Source: Pempheris klunzingeri (lineage: Eukaryota; Chordata; Actinopteri; Acropomatiformes; Pempheridae). Taken from it: DNA of 64,000 nt. How positions within the stretch are numbered: position 1 is the stretch's first letter; the number at the start of each line of letters is the position of its first letter. A model generated the notes under the pieces. It was not told the DNA's origin, searched no databases, and saw only the letters and a list, made by a program, of their open reading frames with translations. The position numbers and the translations under genes are program-made. The stretch covers positions 20,617,043-20,681,042 of the forward strand of contig NC_092012.1 in NCBI RefSeq assembly GCF_042242105.1, read 5' to 3'. Shown here in pieces: positions 23,791 through 38,733 of this stretch.

Positions 23791-26337
23791 TTAGTTATCT
23801 CCGGCTTCTCACCGAGTGTTTCACGGAATTTTATTATTCTCCCTCAGTACATTCAAAAACATCATGTTATGTACTTATTTTCTAACACATTTGAATGTAA
23901 TTAAATATCAGCGCCCACACAACCCACCTACTATACTTAAATGTAACAATGCATTTAATTAGAATAATTTATTTCATCTCTGCAATGCTTTTGCTGTTGT
24001 AATCGGTCTACAATCTACTGGGAGGTGTTCTTACGTTGGTTTGAACCAAACATTATTAAAAAGGACCTCTTATCCACTGGCTGTGGGGCTATTTACAAGT
24101 TTTGGGTTAAGTTCTTCCATTTACCAGGGCTGCAGTAATACAAATAGTAGAACCTATATTTTGAATAAAGAATGTATTAATACAGACATGACAGATTTTG
24201 TATTCTTTATAATTTTTTTAACCATGTTCCTATGCCATGCAAAATTCAGGATGAAGCCTTGTAAATAATTAGAATAATCTCGTTTTGTACAGTATAATCC
24301 ACTCCAATCATACACAGAGCACTCACACACTTTCAGCTGCCTATAAATGTGTTAAAATGAAGCAGGCCTATCCCAGTGCAGTAAATTAGTCTATGTCTAC
24401 AACTATGAACTCTTTTCTGAAAAAGCCACCCAACCAGTTTGTTTTGTTGGGTTTCATACACGCTGCTTCACAGGGACACCTCATACCTGAAGGCAAATGC
24501 TACAGTTTGGAAGTCAAGACCTTTAGATTGTTGCTTTCCTCACAGATTATTTTCACATTTTTGAGGAATGTTTACTTCCTCAGCTAGTTGATTTGAAAGT
24601 ACACAGGCTCACTGAATTTGTTGCTGTACATGCACTTAGTCAGATCCTAAGCTGCAGTGAACGTGTCCGAAACTTGCACTCTGTTCTGTTCTCCATCTGG
24701 TCAGAAGGTCTTGTTCTCAGGGTTATTGAGTTCATACACCAATGTGTTCTCGTGTTAGCAGATTACCATGAGCAGGCGAGGCTGTCTGTCTGTGGCAACT
24801 GTGCAAATTCTCTCACAGGCTTGATAAAAACATGTCCTTTGTAATTCAGCAAGATCCTCAAGAGCTGCAGCCACTGTAAACCAAAGCAACTGTGGACAAG
24901 TAAAACTGTTATTTGACTACTTGTGCACATCCTGTATCATTTTGTTAAAGATGTCATCTTTGAGATTATGTGCCTGAAACAGAAATTGAATCCAAACATA
25001 ACTTTTAGTCCAGTTAGATTTATATTTACTTCTAAAGCATTATAAATACGGTAAATGATGTCTGGGCAAACCTACTACTGTAAATCACTGAGGATACATC
25101 ATACTACACTCTGCACTTTCATCAAAGGCTGAATTATTGAAGTTATTTCTACCTTTGACTTTAAATAAGTCAAAATCAAATAAAGTTCAACATAAAGCAT
25201 GTCTTGTGGATACATTAGTTTGAGCTCACAGGCCATAAATCCACCTATTTTCACATTTTAATGTCCATATGGACAAATTCTTGAAGGCTGTGATAGTCCT
25301 CAACTTAATCTGGGTTTTACACACATGCATACTCAGGGGATGCTTGGGGCAACACAGCGGAGGCTTAACTTCTCCACCCAACTGATGTGTAACAAAATCT
25401 GATGACAAAAAGGTCAGAGAAAGGAAAACATCACAGGGTAAAATGCAAGTTCCCTGAGAGACTTCTGAAGAGAAGAGAGGAGAAGGAGGGCAGAGTGGAA
25501 ACGGAATGTAACACACAAATGTGCACACACACACATGCAGGGGCGTCATATATCCTTATCAAAGAGGCATTGTGAGGGAAGTCAGGCTAGGTAAGCTCAG
25601 AGAGGAGGAAGTGTTTAAGAGTTTTCAGCTGAAAATTGAAACTGCCCTGAAGGTGTCAACAGTTTAAAAAAAAGACTGATGAAATGTCTCGTATTGGGTC
25701 AGTCACTTCTCCCTTTGTGAGCCCGTGGAGCATCTTCATGACAGTCCCCTCTAACAGATTTGCCTATAATAAAATGTGTAATGGCATTATCACATGATTT
25801 CCTCACTGTAACTTAATATTCTTAATCTCACTGTTACACAATGTACTGTTTCAGTTGGATAATTGTGAAACTGTTGTTAAAAAAAACCCAAACTTGATGA
25901 TAATCTGGTTGAAAATCAACTACACGAAAAAAATTTCTTTGTCTTTTATCAGCAGCCCTTTGAACTCTGATCAATGGATTTCATTAACTCAGATACTAAA
26001 CTATCTTGAGTGTGCTCTGCTTCCCAGTCTCTACCCACCTTCCTCTAGTCCAGGGCTGCCCAGGATGTCCAATCAGGTCTAGGAACCTCCCACTGAAGGA
26101 GTGTGCCAGTCAGTGGGAGCCCCAGGTTCTCATTTGCATCAGACATTCCTGCTCTCCCTCATTAAACTTGGCTCAGTATCATTTGTGGGTTTCATATCAC
26201 TCTACCTGGGCTTGAAAATAGCTACATTCATGGTTCATGGAGCATCACTGAGGTGGTTTTCGTCCTAGCTATGTAAGTGAACATTTTGTTGAAATATTTC
26301 TTAATCACAAACCTAAGTCACAGATTGTTTGTACATT

Positions 26338-26384
26338 CAAGACATTCTGTCTTAAATGATATGTACATAAGGCAGAATGTCTTG
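26338..26384. repeat. 17-bp inverted repeat with 13-nt loop
   Basis: Arm 26338-26354 pairs with 26368-26384 at 16 of 17 positions; the odd one is a T/C difference that still allows G-U pairing in RNA on one strand. Function unknown. Confidence 0.7.
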
Positions 26385-26469
26385 TTATCTCATGTTTGTT
26401 ACATTTTAACAGTTTGTCAAAGTTAAACATTACAATATGGGCTGGATGTGCACAATTCCCTGATTCCCT

Positions 26470-26607
<138 letters not shown>

Positions 26608-27353
26608 GCTAAAATTACCTCAGAGTGTTGTGGAAAACTTTATTTTTATATTTTGGGCTGATCATTGCTGTGATAAAAATCTGCTATTACTAAAATCTGC
26701 AACCACTCCTGTCCTTAAAACACACCAGTCTGCATCTTTTAGAACTTACATACCACAGAAAAGTCCTGACATGTACTGCAAGAAGTGCTCACACTGACTG
26801 ATGGTTTAATCATTGTGAACAACATGGAATTTATGGTGGTCGTCTTGCAGCAGAGTACAAATCCACCCTAAACCAAAATAAATGAGTTTAGCTGCTTTTC
26901 AGTAGCAAAAGCAGGGAGACAGATTTAGTTTAAAAGACTAAATCCGTCAACCCTTTCATGAGCTGCTACACTGAAGACATCACCTAGTATGGCAATGTCA
27001 GTGAAGTAGTCATCATTCATAAACATAAAGAAACGCCAGAGTCAAACTCAGAGTCATAATCTGTGCAGTAGATCCGGATTATAGCCTTCTACAGTAATGC
27101 AATCAGTAAAATCTCAGAATTAACAATGTAAATACATTCGGTTTTGGGTGGGTTTTCACTGAGTTGTTTTGCTTGTGTGAGCCTCATTGTTGAGCTAGAT
27201 TATTGGAAAGTATACTGCTGGTAGCAGAGCATGGTTTTCCCTGTAAACCTCCATCATAACTTGTGTGATCAGAACAACAAAGATTAGATTTGATAACTTC
27301 GCCAAACAGCATCAAAAGTGATTTTGTGATTTCTTATGCACCAGCAGACTGAA

Positions 27354-27470
27354 ATGGGTGAAGGCAGCATCAGGAAGAGGAAGGAGTCGCAGAATGGCTC
27401 CACTGGCTACAGCATGGACTGTCAGACTGAGGACCAGCAGCCTGTGAAGGCTACCGTGCTTCAAAAAGAT
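27354..27470 (+). CDS. slc7a9: slc7a9 coding exon 1
   Basis: It encodes residues 1-39, a charged cytosolic N-terminus ([12 protein letters not shown]...), with donor GAT|GTGAGT, phase 0. A probable acceptor seven bases before the ATG suggests an upstream non-coding exon. Confidence 0.9.
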
Positions 27471-30400
27471 GTGAGTGTGTGTGTCTGGCTGACCTTGTGT
27501 GTGTGTTCCTGAGAAAAAGTCTCATTAGATGTTCACATCGTGGGATCCTACCATCCGTACCTTTATAAAGGAATGGGGGCTGGAACTGAGTACCAGGCAG
27601 TACCACAACAACCGTCTCTACATATTAACTCCACAATGATCCACTCAGTGGTGCTATCCAGGCCCCCTAAGCTCCCTAAACCCTAAAGTGAATTTGTCAA
27701 AGGGACAATTTTTCTAAATTAGCACCACCCAGTTTCCCATCACTTTACTACAGAAGTCTTTTAGGAGAAATATCTGATTAGTTGAGGTGGAAAAATGTAA
27801 GGTCAAGTCAAGTAGAACTTCAGCAGTAAAAAGTAAAAAGGGGGAGCAGCTCGTCCATTAATTGGAAGGTCGGGGGTTCGATCCCTGGATCCTCCAAGTC
27901 AGAATGTCAAAGTGTGCTTGGGCGAGACGCTGACCCCCAACTTGCTCCTGAAGCAGCTTCAGTGTGTGAATGTGTGTGAAAGAATAGTCTCCTCTACCTT
28001 AGATTCCTCCTGAATGAATGATGAGAGAATGAGTGAATGTGATGTACAAGCGCTTTGAGTGGTCACAATGAATAGAAAGCCACTAAAAACCATTTGAAAT
28101 AGTAAGACCACATAATATCATTCAATATGAGAGAGCAAAAACAGAGTATCACTGTGTTAAAGTGCTACAAAAAGTAAAGCTATATTTACCAAGCATTGTT
28201 GTGTGGTTGAGCTGAGTCCAAGAGTCCAATGATAATATATATGACATGTCTGTGTGGCCTGTGGGGAATAAATATCAATCACATTACAGTTTAAGTGTTC
28301 AGATTAAACAAGAGAGAGTCTACAGCCATTCCAACAGTTCTGTGAGGCTAATGGAAATAACAGATAAGAGAAAACCTTTACCTGCTTTAAGTGCTAAATG
28401 AAAAGTCAGTGGGTCACTAAAGACATTAGGATACATCCTACAGGCACAATGGATATGCACCAAATTTCATGGGAATCCATTCAATAGTTCTAGAGATCTT
28501 TTTTACAAAAAATGTGGCAGCCTAGTGATGACCTCTGTTTGCTTTATCCTCTAGGGACCATGATCACCTGTTAAAAGAAATCATGGCAATCCACCCAGTA
28601 GTTGCTGAAATGTTTTAGTATGGACCAAAGATGTGGACCAAGTAGACATTGCCATCCTTGGAGCCAGTGTGCTAACATTGCTAAGAAGTAAAGAAAACAC
28701 TTACACACAGAACATTAACATGGATGTATTTTATTTAAAGCTCATCATGCGCTTATTGCTGCTGTGTTTGCAACTGGGGGAGGAACAGCCAAACTCTGCT
28801 ACCAAGGTGAGGCTGTGGAAGACAGCTTCATGTCACAGGTCATCATGTTCAGGAGGACACAGTACAGCACAATACATCCTCAGGGATCCAACCCATCCTG
28901 GAAATTCACTTTTCGTTACCCTTCAGGACATTAAAGGCCAGAACAAACAGACTAAAAAACAGTTTCTATGCAAGAGCCATAATTGCACTAAATACTGTCT
29001 GACTGTCTTGTGCAATGACGTGTGGTTTGGGTGTGGATGATGATGATTTCTCTTTTATATTGCACTTTAGTGTACTTAAACACTTTCTATTCCGCACTTT
29101 GTTCTTAGCTGTTTATCACAGTGCATTCTAGTGTGTTTCTTTTATACTTTTTATGGCACCTTCAATGTCGTTGTACCCGTTACAATGACAATAAAGACAT
29201 TCATTCATGTTCAGACTGAACACAGCAACAAGACACCAGGTAGTTCTACTGCATCAGCAAGGTCTCCCCCAGGTAAAGATTTCAGAGCAGACTGGGGTTT
29301 CAACATGTGCTGTTCAAGCTCCTCTTTGGAAGAAGCACAAAGAAACAGACAACGCTGAGGACCGTAGACACAGCGGTCGGCCAAGGAAACTTAGTGCAGC
29401 AGGTGAAAGACACATTATGTTTACTTCCCTCAGAAATCAGAAGATGTCCAGCAGCCATCAGCTCAGAAGCAGCAGAAACCAGTAACACCATCTACTGTCT
29501 GGAGAAGTCTGACCAGATGTGGAAACATGGCCAAGAGACTCAACTGTGCATGAAAACAGATGAACTGGGGGGCAGAGAAATGGCAGCAGGTGCTCTGGAC
29601 TGATGAGTCACAATCTGAAAGATTTGGCTGCAGCAGAAGGCAGTTTGTTCACTGAAGGGCTGGAGAGCAGAACAATAATGAGTGTCTGCAGGCAGCAGTG
29701 AAGCTGGTGGAGGTTCCTTGCATGTTCTGGGCTGCATTTCTGCAGATGGAGTTGGGGTTTGGTCAGAGTTACTGGTGTCCTCAGTGCTGAGAAATGCAGG
29801 CAGATACTCATCCATCATGAATACCATCAGGGGGGCGTCTGATTGGCCCCAAATTTATCCTGTGTGGACAACGACCCCCAAACATACAGCCAGTGTCATT
29901 AGGAACTATCTTCAACGTAAAGAAGAACAAGGAGTCCTGGAAGTGTACCTGAAGAACTGAAGGCAGAGGGAGGTCACAGCAAGTTGATAGATAGCACAGT
30001 TGATAGATATATCAACATTTTTAAAATATTTTTGAAAGCATTCTTACTTTACAGCATTACTTCACACCTGCCTCAGACTTTTGCAAAGTGCTGTAGATGA
30101 ACGGGATACTTCACAACGCAAATCCAAGAATGTTTTAAACATCTAACAACAGAGATCATGTAAAAATGAAACTTTCCTTTCATCAGTTTCTGGTTTAATT
30201 TCACTGAAGATATCATTAATTAAGATTAAGAAAGTGAGCAGTGAAGTCACACTTCTACAGCGTTGGACAAGTTTTCACAGATTTCACATCATTGAATTTC
30301 GAACAAAGTTCATAGTCCAAAAAAAGGAACAACTAGTTCATGTTCATTTCTCAGGATTTTTTTCTTTATCAATCTCTGTCTGTGATTCTATAGTGAATAC

Positions 30401-33400
30401 AATAATTTAAAAGTTTGGGGAGTGGTTAGTAGCTTAGAGCAGCTCATTTCAAAAAGAAAAAGAAACACAGAGGTAACTGGTCATTTACAAAATGCTGAGG
30501 GTTTGATGTGGGTGGAGGAAGTCTGTGGCTGCTGTCGTGAATATTTGCCAAGACTGGTCAGACGCTTCAACTCATTGTGTCGATTCAATTGCAATCTGAC
30601 TTGTTGTTTCAGACCAGGAGGACACAATTTGTAAAAAAAAAAGTAGTAGTAGTAAAGAAAAAAGAAAAAGATTTATTCTGTTGCAATCTGTTTGCTAGCA
30701 GTCCTTCAAATATTCACATGAATTGGCTTCAGCAGTGTTGGTGGCAGCCTTTGACTTGCCAGATACACTGGCCATGTCAGCATGCAAGGTGACATTAAAC
30801 ATAATGCGCTATAATGAGTGGTAGGGATTAACAATGCTCATGTTCAGTAGTTGTAAACAGTTCACAGAAAACATGAGCAGGTCCAATGAAAGCGTGAACC
30901 TTTTCATTTTAGCATGTTCATGCAGTACACTGCATTTCTACCTTTTCTCTTTCATGTGTGTGCTCAGGTTGGTCTATTAACTGGCATCTCTATGATCGTG
31001 GGGACAATGATTGGCTCTGGCATCTTCATTTCCCCTAAGGCTGTTCTGTTGTACACTGGAGCTGTGGGACCCTGCCTCATCACCTGGGCTGCCTGTGGCG
31101 TGTTATCCACTTTGGGTGAGAATGACTTCCAAACCAATACATCACATTAATCAGCATCAGGGATGTCTAACATTGCACAACATTTTGAACAAAGTGATAT
31201 TAGGAATCGACACTGATCATTCCACTCTAAAAAACAAAAAGGCTTTTGGAGAAAACTCTAAAACCCTTTAAAACTATGTTGAACTAACAAATGAAAACTG
31301 AGTGAGGAAAATTAGCTTTTCCTCCACTGCAAGATATTTTCTTTTACCAAGGACTTAATAATTGGCAGGATAAACACAAGATTTTAATTTAGTTAATAAA
31401 GATGTTATTTTTTTTTATTAATATTCAAAGTTACTACAGATACGAACTAAGTATGTTTACACAAAAACCTGTTCTTATTCAAACGTTTAATAACTTATCA
31501 TTAACCTTTGCAAATAAAATCCAAAATGTTAGACAAATAACCAAGAAATATTTTCATTCTAAAAACAAAACTAAACCATATGACCAAATTCCACATTGTC
31601 TCAGAAGACTAAGTAGTTACTATACTGAACCACACCCTGACAGCACCCATATAGGCCTCAGTAATGTAAGTAACCTGTATTTAAACATGCATTTTGTAAA
31701 ACTACCACTAAAACATCATGAAATACAAACGTACAATAATACCCAATCTTCTTAAAGCACTGTAACTTTTGTCTTAGTCAATACTTTCTTGATCAGGGTT
31801 ACACAAGAAAAAACAGTGTTTCTGTCATATACATTCTGTAGCAGCCCCCACAGCTCCAAAAATATTCCTGTTTATGAAATGTCATGAAGTCTCAATCACA
31901 CGTCTCTGCAGAGCTGTCTAATCCATGGAACTCAAATGAACAGCTGCCCACTTCTCTCTCTCCACTTGTCAATCACTTACAAAGCCATGACAACCAAATC
32001 AACCAAATAAAACAGAGAGGCCAGCAGGGCAGAGGTTAGGATTACTAGTAAACCTTAAATTAGATAGAGTTTACTATCACATATTCCATGATGAAATATT
32101 TGCAATGTGAGAGAAGGTTACACAGCCTCAAATAACCTCATTAGACAAGCAGACAGGCAGGAGTAGTGGGGGAAAGAGGAGAGAAAACAAAGACCAAGAG
32201 CAGGCTGTCAACCTGGAGCTCTGGAAGAGAAGGCAAGGTTCCACTCATGGTTCCATCCATGGCTCTAACACAGTGATCATTCACTCACCTTTAAAATATA
32301 TCATGTAATTCAGTGTGTTTACACCATAATGGGGAAGCTGGCATCAATCAGGGTTAGACTGCTAAATAAGATGCTGTGAGATGGATTATCCCATGACTAA
32401 ATCCACACCAAATATATAATGATGATATTGTGAAATAATCTAACTGTGTTACTTCCTCAATTGTTTTCACAGTAACTTTCACAAAATTTCCAAATGTCCA
32501 AAGTCTGTTTTATTTTATTTTTATTTCCCAGTGACAATTTATTTTAAACTTTAATTCCACTTTTCATCACAATGCCTCTGTCTGACAATCAAGACAAACA
32601 GGGCAGAGCCAGTTATGTGACTGGCTGTCCACTTATTCAGAGCGATGCGACAGCCTCCACAGCCGAATGGTTACATCGCCGCAACCGTCATTGGTTTGAT
32701 TCCAGCTGGCGACCTTTGCTGCATGTCATACCCCACCCCCCCATCTCCCCATTGCTGAAGTGACTGCACACTGTCTGTCTAGCCTGTCACTGATGATGGC
32801 ACTTTTTGTCAGCTGCCAATCAAGGACTAACTCGATCTCTTTCATTACTGTGGAGAACAATTTAAAGACAGGTCTGAGTGTTGGAGACACTGAATGTTGC
32901 ACCAACATGCGTGACAAAATAACTATCATATGAGTTGTACTGAATTCAGAAAAGATAAGTACCTCAAGATGCATCACCATCATGTGCCTGATTCCTATTC
33001 CTGTAGGATAAGCAGAAGACACACTATAAGCTGTATCACAAGAACCAAAAACCCAGATGAACTTAATACAATGATGAACTTATGCATGTTTTAACATTAT
33101 TTGTCGATATAATGGCTTAACAGTGAACAAACTGAATTTGAATTTCTCACAAATTATCCAGCATGTAGACAGCATAATGTAGGAGACATAAATAGGCAAA
33201 AACGAGCGTGTAGCTTGTTTCTCTAAGTACCGACAGATTCCATCAGTGTCAGCAGGTTAACATCTCTCTCAGGTCACAATGAGACCTGAGACAGATGACT
33301 TCTGGCATGCACAAAGATGTCCCTTTGTTCACAGGAATTTGATGCAAATGAAACCCACCTGTGCGTGTTTTCAAATGTCTGCGGTGCCTTTACACTGTCT

Positions 33401-36400
33401 TTGTTGAAACTGCTGCCTTGTGCTTCAACCAAAAATGCCAGGAGAGCCTTCAGTGCGCTCTTTGTAAATCAGCTGGTGCCCTTTGACTCCTGGCATGTTT
33501 TTGTGCTGCAAACAAAAAGGTCACAACGGGAGCCTGACCCTGGAGAAGTGTGGGAGGTGCAGGTACACTGTTGTGGCGTGCCTTAACAAGCAGTCACCCT
33601 GGTCTCCAAGTTCATTCACATGAACTGTGGATATCAACTGAATTGACAGGTTTCCTGTATGATGAGATAGAAATACTGGCTCATCCACAGTCTTTTTAAA
33701 GGGATTGCCTGTGGACGAAAATAAATTCGAGATGAGGCTTAACCAGTTTAACGTCAATCACATCTACGAACCAAATTAACGTAGTTAAGACGCCAAAGCC
33801 AGTTTTGAGAAGTGCCTTTCCTTGCTCTTCTTTCAATAAAGAAATATTCTCTGGCCCAGATATGACATATGCTATAGCAGCATCTGCACTGGCCTCTCTA
33901 GGAGCAGCCATTGTTGCTTTTGAGTGAATAGTTGCTGCTGTCACACATAAAACCAGCTTCTGCTGATCAGTCTGAACCACCGAGGTTCAGCCACAAACAT
34001 GTAACTTGAAACCTGGCAAGGTGGACACTGGCATGATGGTGGTCTTGCGAATCCTGTTGCCTCGCAGGGTTAATACATTGCTATTTATAAAACCTGATCC
34101 TTAATCTAACCCTTACTGACTTAATACTCATGTATATGCATGTCCACGTCCTCTAAATGTCAGTTTGCTTGCAGTGTGTGTTGTTACATCCCTGTCCTGT
34201 AAGCCATCCATGTAATGTTTTGACCGAAGGCATTTGAGTGGGCAGACTTACATCAATTTAAGCACACACAGAAGGCCAGACACAACAGAAGGAATTTAAA
34301 TTAATATCTTGTTAAGCTGTAATGCTGTTAATCAGTAAGAATTCTGCATAGCAAAGCTGCTCTTTAGGAGGGTAGTTGAAAATTCTGGGTTAATGTGTAA
34401 AACTTGTCACAGGACTTTGCCCTTAGCTTGAGGGTGGTAAATGTTAATGTTTATTGTGAGCGTCAAAGTCTGACAAACCACAGAATAGTCAAAATTTGTC
34501 ATGCTATGTGTAATTAAACACTATGTGCAGCAGTTCCTTAAATGACTATTAGCCTTTATAATTCTATTTCACATAGCTGAAACATGGTCTTGCCTCTCTA
34601 AACAATAAAATCGCAGGGAAAACTGATATCGTCTTACAAATAAGAAAATGTCTCTCTACGAAATTCATCTTCACAGAATTTTGTTTCTAAAGTCTGTTGC
34701 CATATTTCATTTTATTCCTTTATTTCACTTTCCTTAAAGAAATAACAGCAAAATGTAAAATTGTATCATGTTTCACATCGATTCTCACCTTTAGTAACCT
34801 TTAGTCTTACAGTCTCAATCATTGCATTATTTTGCTTTAGGATAAAGGTAACACAGATTTAAAACATGACTGGCTTTGACTTTGTTTGGCTAAACCTTTC
34901 AGTTTTCTGCCAGAAACAGGTATTAAAAGTCCCCATGAGTCTGTTTAACATGCCTCCTCTCCTGTCTGTCTGTGTATGTTTGTATGTGTGGCTACAGGGG
35001 CGTTGTGCTATGCTGAGCTTGGCACCATGATCACCAAATCTGGAGGAGAATATCCATATTTAATGGAGGCTTTTGGCTCCCTTGTAGCCTACCTTTACTC
35101 CTGGACCACTATCATGGTGCTGAAGCCCTCCTCCTTCGCCATCATCACACTGAGCTTTGCAGAATATGCCTCCACTCCTTTCTACCCCAGCTGTACTCCT
35201 CCCCTGGTAATCACCAAGTGTCTGTCAGCAGCAGCTATTTGTAAGTTTTACTTTAATTTTGACTTCATGGTTAAAGACAGTAAAATAGATGTAGAGCCTA
35301 TAATAGCAGCCATTGTAGAAGTTTAAATTTGTCATGTCTTAACTGGCCACTGGCAAAAACTGTGCCTCTGAATCATCTGAATAACATTTACTGTTTGCTC
35401 TGAGACTGTTGAAAGTATAGTAAAAAAAGAAGTAAGTAATAAAGTAAAGAGAATACTAGGGTTTAGGGTTCAGACAGAGGAGCATTCAAAGACTCAGATA
35501 TTTCTTTGTCAGGTGGCCAGAAATATGAATCCAAATAAATTACTACACTTCTATGCTGGATGTGTAAAGCGATCATACCAGAGGATTCAAATGATCGTAT
35601 CTTGAGAACGAATTATTCTACATTGCTCACAACCATAACAGGAAATAGGTATAGATGTGTGATTTTACAAAACTCATATATACGTATACATATATATGAC
35701 TTTTTGAGATACCTGCAAATCTACCCACATCTTTTAAACCACGCTGCTGTAGCTATAATGTAGCTATAATGGGTAGTGGATTAGTGGGTGTCCATAAGTT
35801 TATCAGTTGACGGTTTTTGTAAAAGCCTGCTAGTACAAATTTATATCACAAGACGGCATGACTGGGAGCCTGTTCATGTTCTGCATCAAAACAGTTAAGG
35901 CCACAAGCTAAGCTGGCTAAATAACCAACTGGGCTTAGTGGTTTATTCAGACAACTATAAGCTAACCAGCCAAATGGGTTGTTGACTCTTGAAAAGCTTA
36001 GCAGCAGACAGAAACACCGAATATGACTCGAAAAGAAGTCATGTGAGAGGGATATAAACACAGATGTCGGATCCATATTTTGCTATCCTGATCATGTCAT
36101 AAGGGGGCAGCGTGGACTGTAGATGGTGAAATGACCATACATTATGGCAAACTTGAAAAAAAATTGAAATTATCATACATAAGACAATGCTGATAAGTAA
36201 CTGAACTATCATAAAGTTGTTCACATCTACACTAAGGGGGGGGGGGGGGGATGTTTGAGGTAATAAAAGTGAATAAACAACTCTTCTGTCAAATGTCTAA
36301 TTAAGAATGTTGTATTGTATGTCATTACATTTCTTGTGTTTTCTCAGTGTTGATCGTCGCTGTCAACTGCTTGAGTGTCAAACTGGCAAGCTATGTGCAG

Positions 36401-38696
36401 AACTTCTTCACTTTAGCCAAACTTTTCATCCTTCTTGTCATAGTGGTAGCCGGCATCGTCATGTTGGCAAAAGGTGGGCGTGCTTGCTTGGATCATGTCT
36501 CTTTAATATACAACTCTGCTCTATATTCTTTTGCCCTTTGATGAAACATTTAATGATAACAATTCATATGTATGCATTGTTGTGTGTTTGTATCCAGGAC
36601 ACACTGAGAATTTGTCAAATGCATTTGATGGCACGTCGACATCCATCGGAGCAATCGGACTTGCATTTTATAATGGACTTTGGGCTTATGACGGATGGTA
36701 ACACATACATTTACTTCTCTTTCCCCTTAAACAGGATGCATGGAATTGACCACGCTCCTCTTTAAAGCCATGCACTGACGTGCACTGTCAACTCTTACAA
36801 TGAGCCTTTTCCCAGTGTGGCTTCCTTTAAACAGCACTGTGACCCTTCTTGGCCTTTCAGCTAGACTCAAGCCTCATGCCTTTGACTAAATACCATGTTA
36901 TGAAAGTACAATAACACGGCAGTGGAGCTCCGCGAATGGCAGCAACTCCCCCAGGACCCCTCAGGTCTCCCTCCGTCTCAGAGCATAAGTCCCTTCCTTT
37001 GTAATGTGTAAGTCAGTTTGGTAGAGTACATTCTTCAGGGGACCTGGAAGTCGGAACTTCATTTTTATGTCATGTTGGGATCACAGCAGGGGCTGCAAGT
37101 GTCAGGCTGTAACTCTTACTACCAAAACGGCCAAAGTACCAAAATACTGTATCAGTGACGTTGCAGATGCAGAGGGCAAGAGAGGTACTGGGATCCCTCA
37201 CATGCTGTAAGACTGCAGGAAAAACCAGGGTATGGTGCTGTGCAGAGGAGAGTGATCAAGCTTTTTGAGTCTTTATGGGACAAACACCTGTGATGAAGAT
37301 GCTATCTTTAGAGAGGACATATGCTCTTTGTTTCCTTGTTGCCTTGTTTTCTTAGGAATCAACTGAATTTCATCACAGAGGAGCTGAAAGACCCATTCAG
37401 GTAAGACAAACTAAACCTTGTCATTTTCAAAAGGCTGTTGTGGTTGACTTTATATTTTTTCTTCAGTTATTTTAGATAACCACTATTAGGTTCTTAGGAA
37501 CCAAACACAGAGACCCAGAAGAACAAAACTCACTGCTTTAGTACAAAGTAGTGAAAGTACAACTCTGGAGCACTATATTTGACTGTATTATACTGGATTC
37601 AGCATCATTGTTTAGACCTCCGTCTCCTTCCATCATACACTCCTCCCCAGTGGATAAAATGCTCTTGATTGTCCAATAATCAAACAAAGAACACTCTGAT
37701 ATAAGAAACTGTTGGAGACATACAAACATGCGTCATTACAACTGTTGCTATGATAAACACCTGCCTTTCTGTAGCTTTATCACGTCCTTGTCTCAGGATG
37801 TTCTTGATATGAGAATCTCCCTCTCTACTTCTTTCTCACAATAACCTCCTCTTTCTGACAATAACAACCAAATACAAGGCAAGTGTGTGCATGAACATGC
37901 GTAAATTCAATCGTAAGTAATTAGTTTAAGTCGCTGCTTCTTTGATTAAAACAAATACACATAGGTTATACATTGATTATGGAAAAGACACGTCAACAAG
38001 GTCATTATACACAGTCAGAGCAGCATGCCTCACATGGTGGTTGAAGTGCCCTTGTGCTCATAGAGGGCTGTCATCAGATGATCTATTTTAGATACATGAA
38101 GCATGTGTGTTCCGTTAAAATGCGTACAATAAAATGTGTTTTTTTGCCAATTAATCTCAGGAACTTGCCCCTGGCCATCCTCATCGGCATCCCCTTGGTA
38201 TCTGTGTGTTATGTGTTCGTCAACATTGCTTACTTCACCGTTATGACCACCTCTGAGCTGCTGTTGTCTCCAGCTGTTGCCGTGGTAAGAAGCGTAGATG
38301 GCTACCGTCGTTATGGAGATGTGGAGAGCCATGGAGTATTTAAATGGTGTTCAATTCAAAATGATGCCTTTTTTTTACGCATGTATACAATATGTGTAAT
38401 ACATTTGAGTATTCCAGTGTGTTATAGGTGAAATCTTTGTGTCGGCTCAGTATTCATTCACTCTGCTCCCTTGTCTGCTCTGAAGGATTTGTTTGTGCCT
38501 CCTTAGACTTTTGGAGACAGAGTCCTTTACCCCCTGTCTTGGATCATTCCTCTCTTTGTTGTCTTCTCTACATTCGGCTCTGCCAATGGAAGCTGCTTCA
38601 CTGCTGGCAGGTAAAAGAGACAACTGTCATATCATAGAAACCGAGAAGCTGAATAATAAATTTTTCCATCTGCGTGTGTAAAGCTATTTGATGTGC

Positions 38697-38733
<37 letters not shown>

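Larger units (their letters stand above)
31116..34997. other. slc7a9 intron 2
   Basis: A 3.9-kb intron. It holds a SINE fragment at 32645-32762 and the decayed coding-like repeat at 33690-33985. The rest is AT-rich with nothing recognised. Confidence 0.7.

Noticed and set aside
27842-28100. Calling the B-box-bearing segment a tRNA gene
   Set aside because: No cloverleaf can be formed around it and the same body recurs at 5066, so it is a SINE.
33317-33586. 89-codon frame in slc7a9 intron 2
   Set aside because: No domain and no splice-bounded structure that would join slc7a9 in frame.
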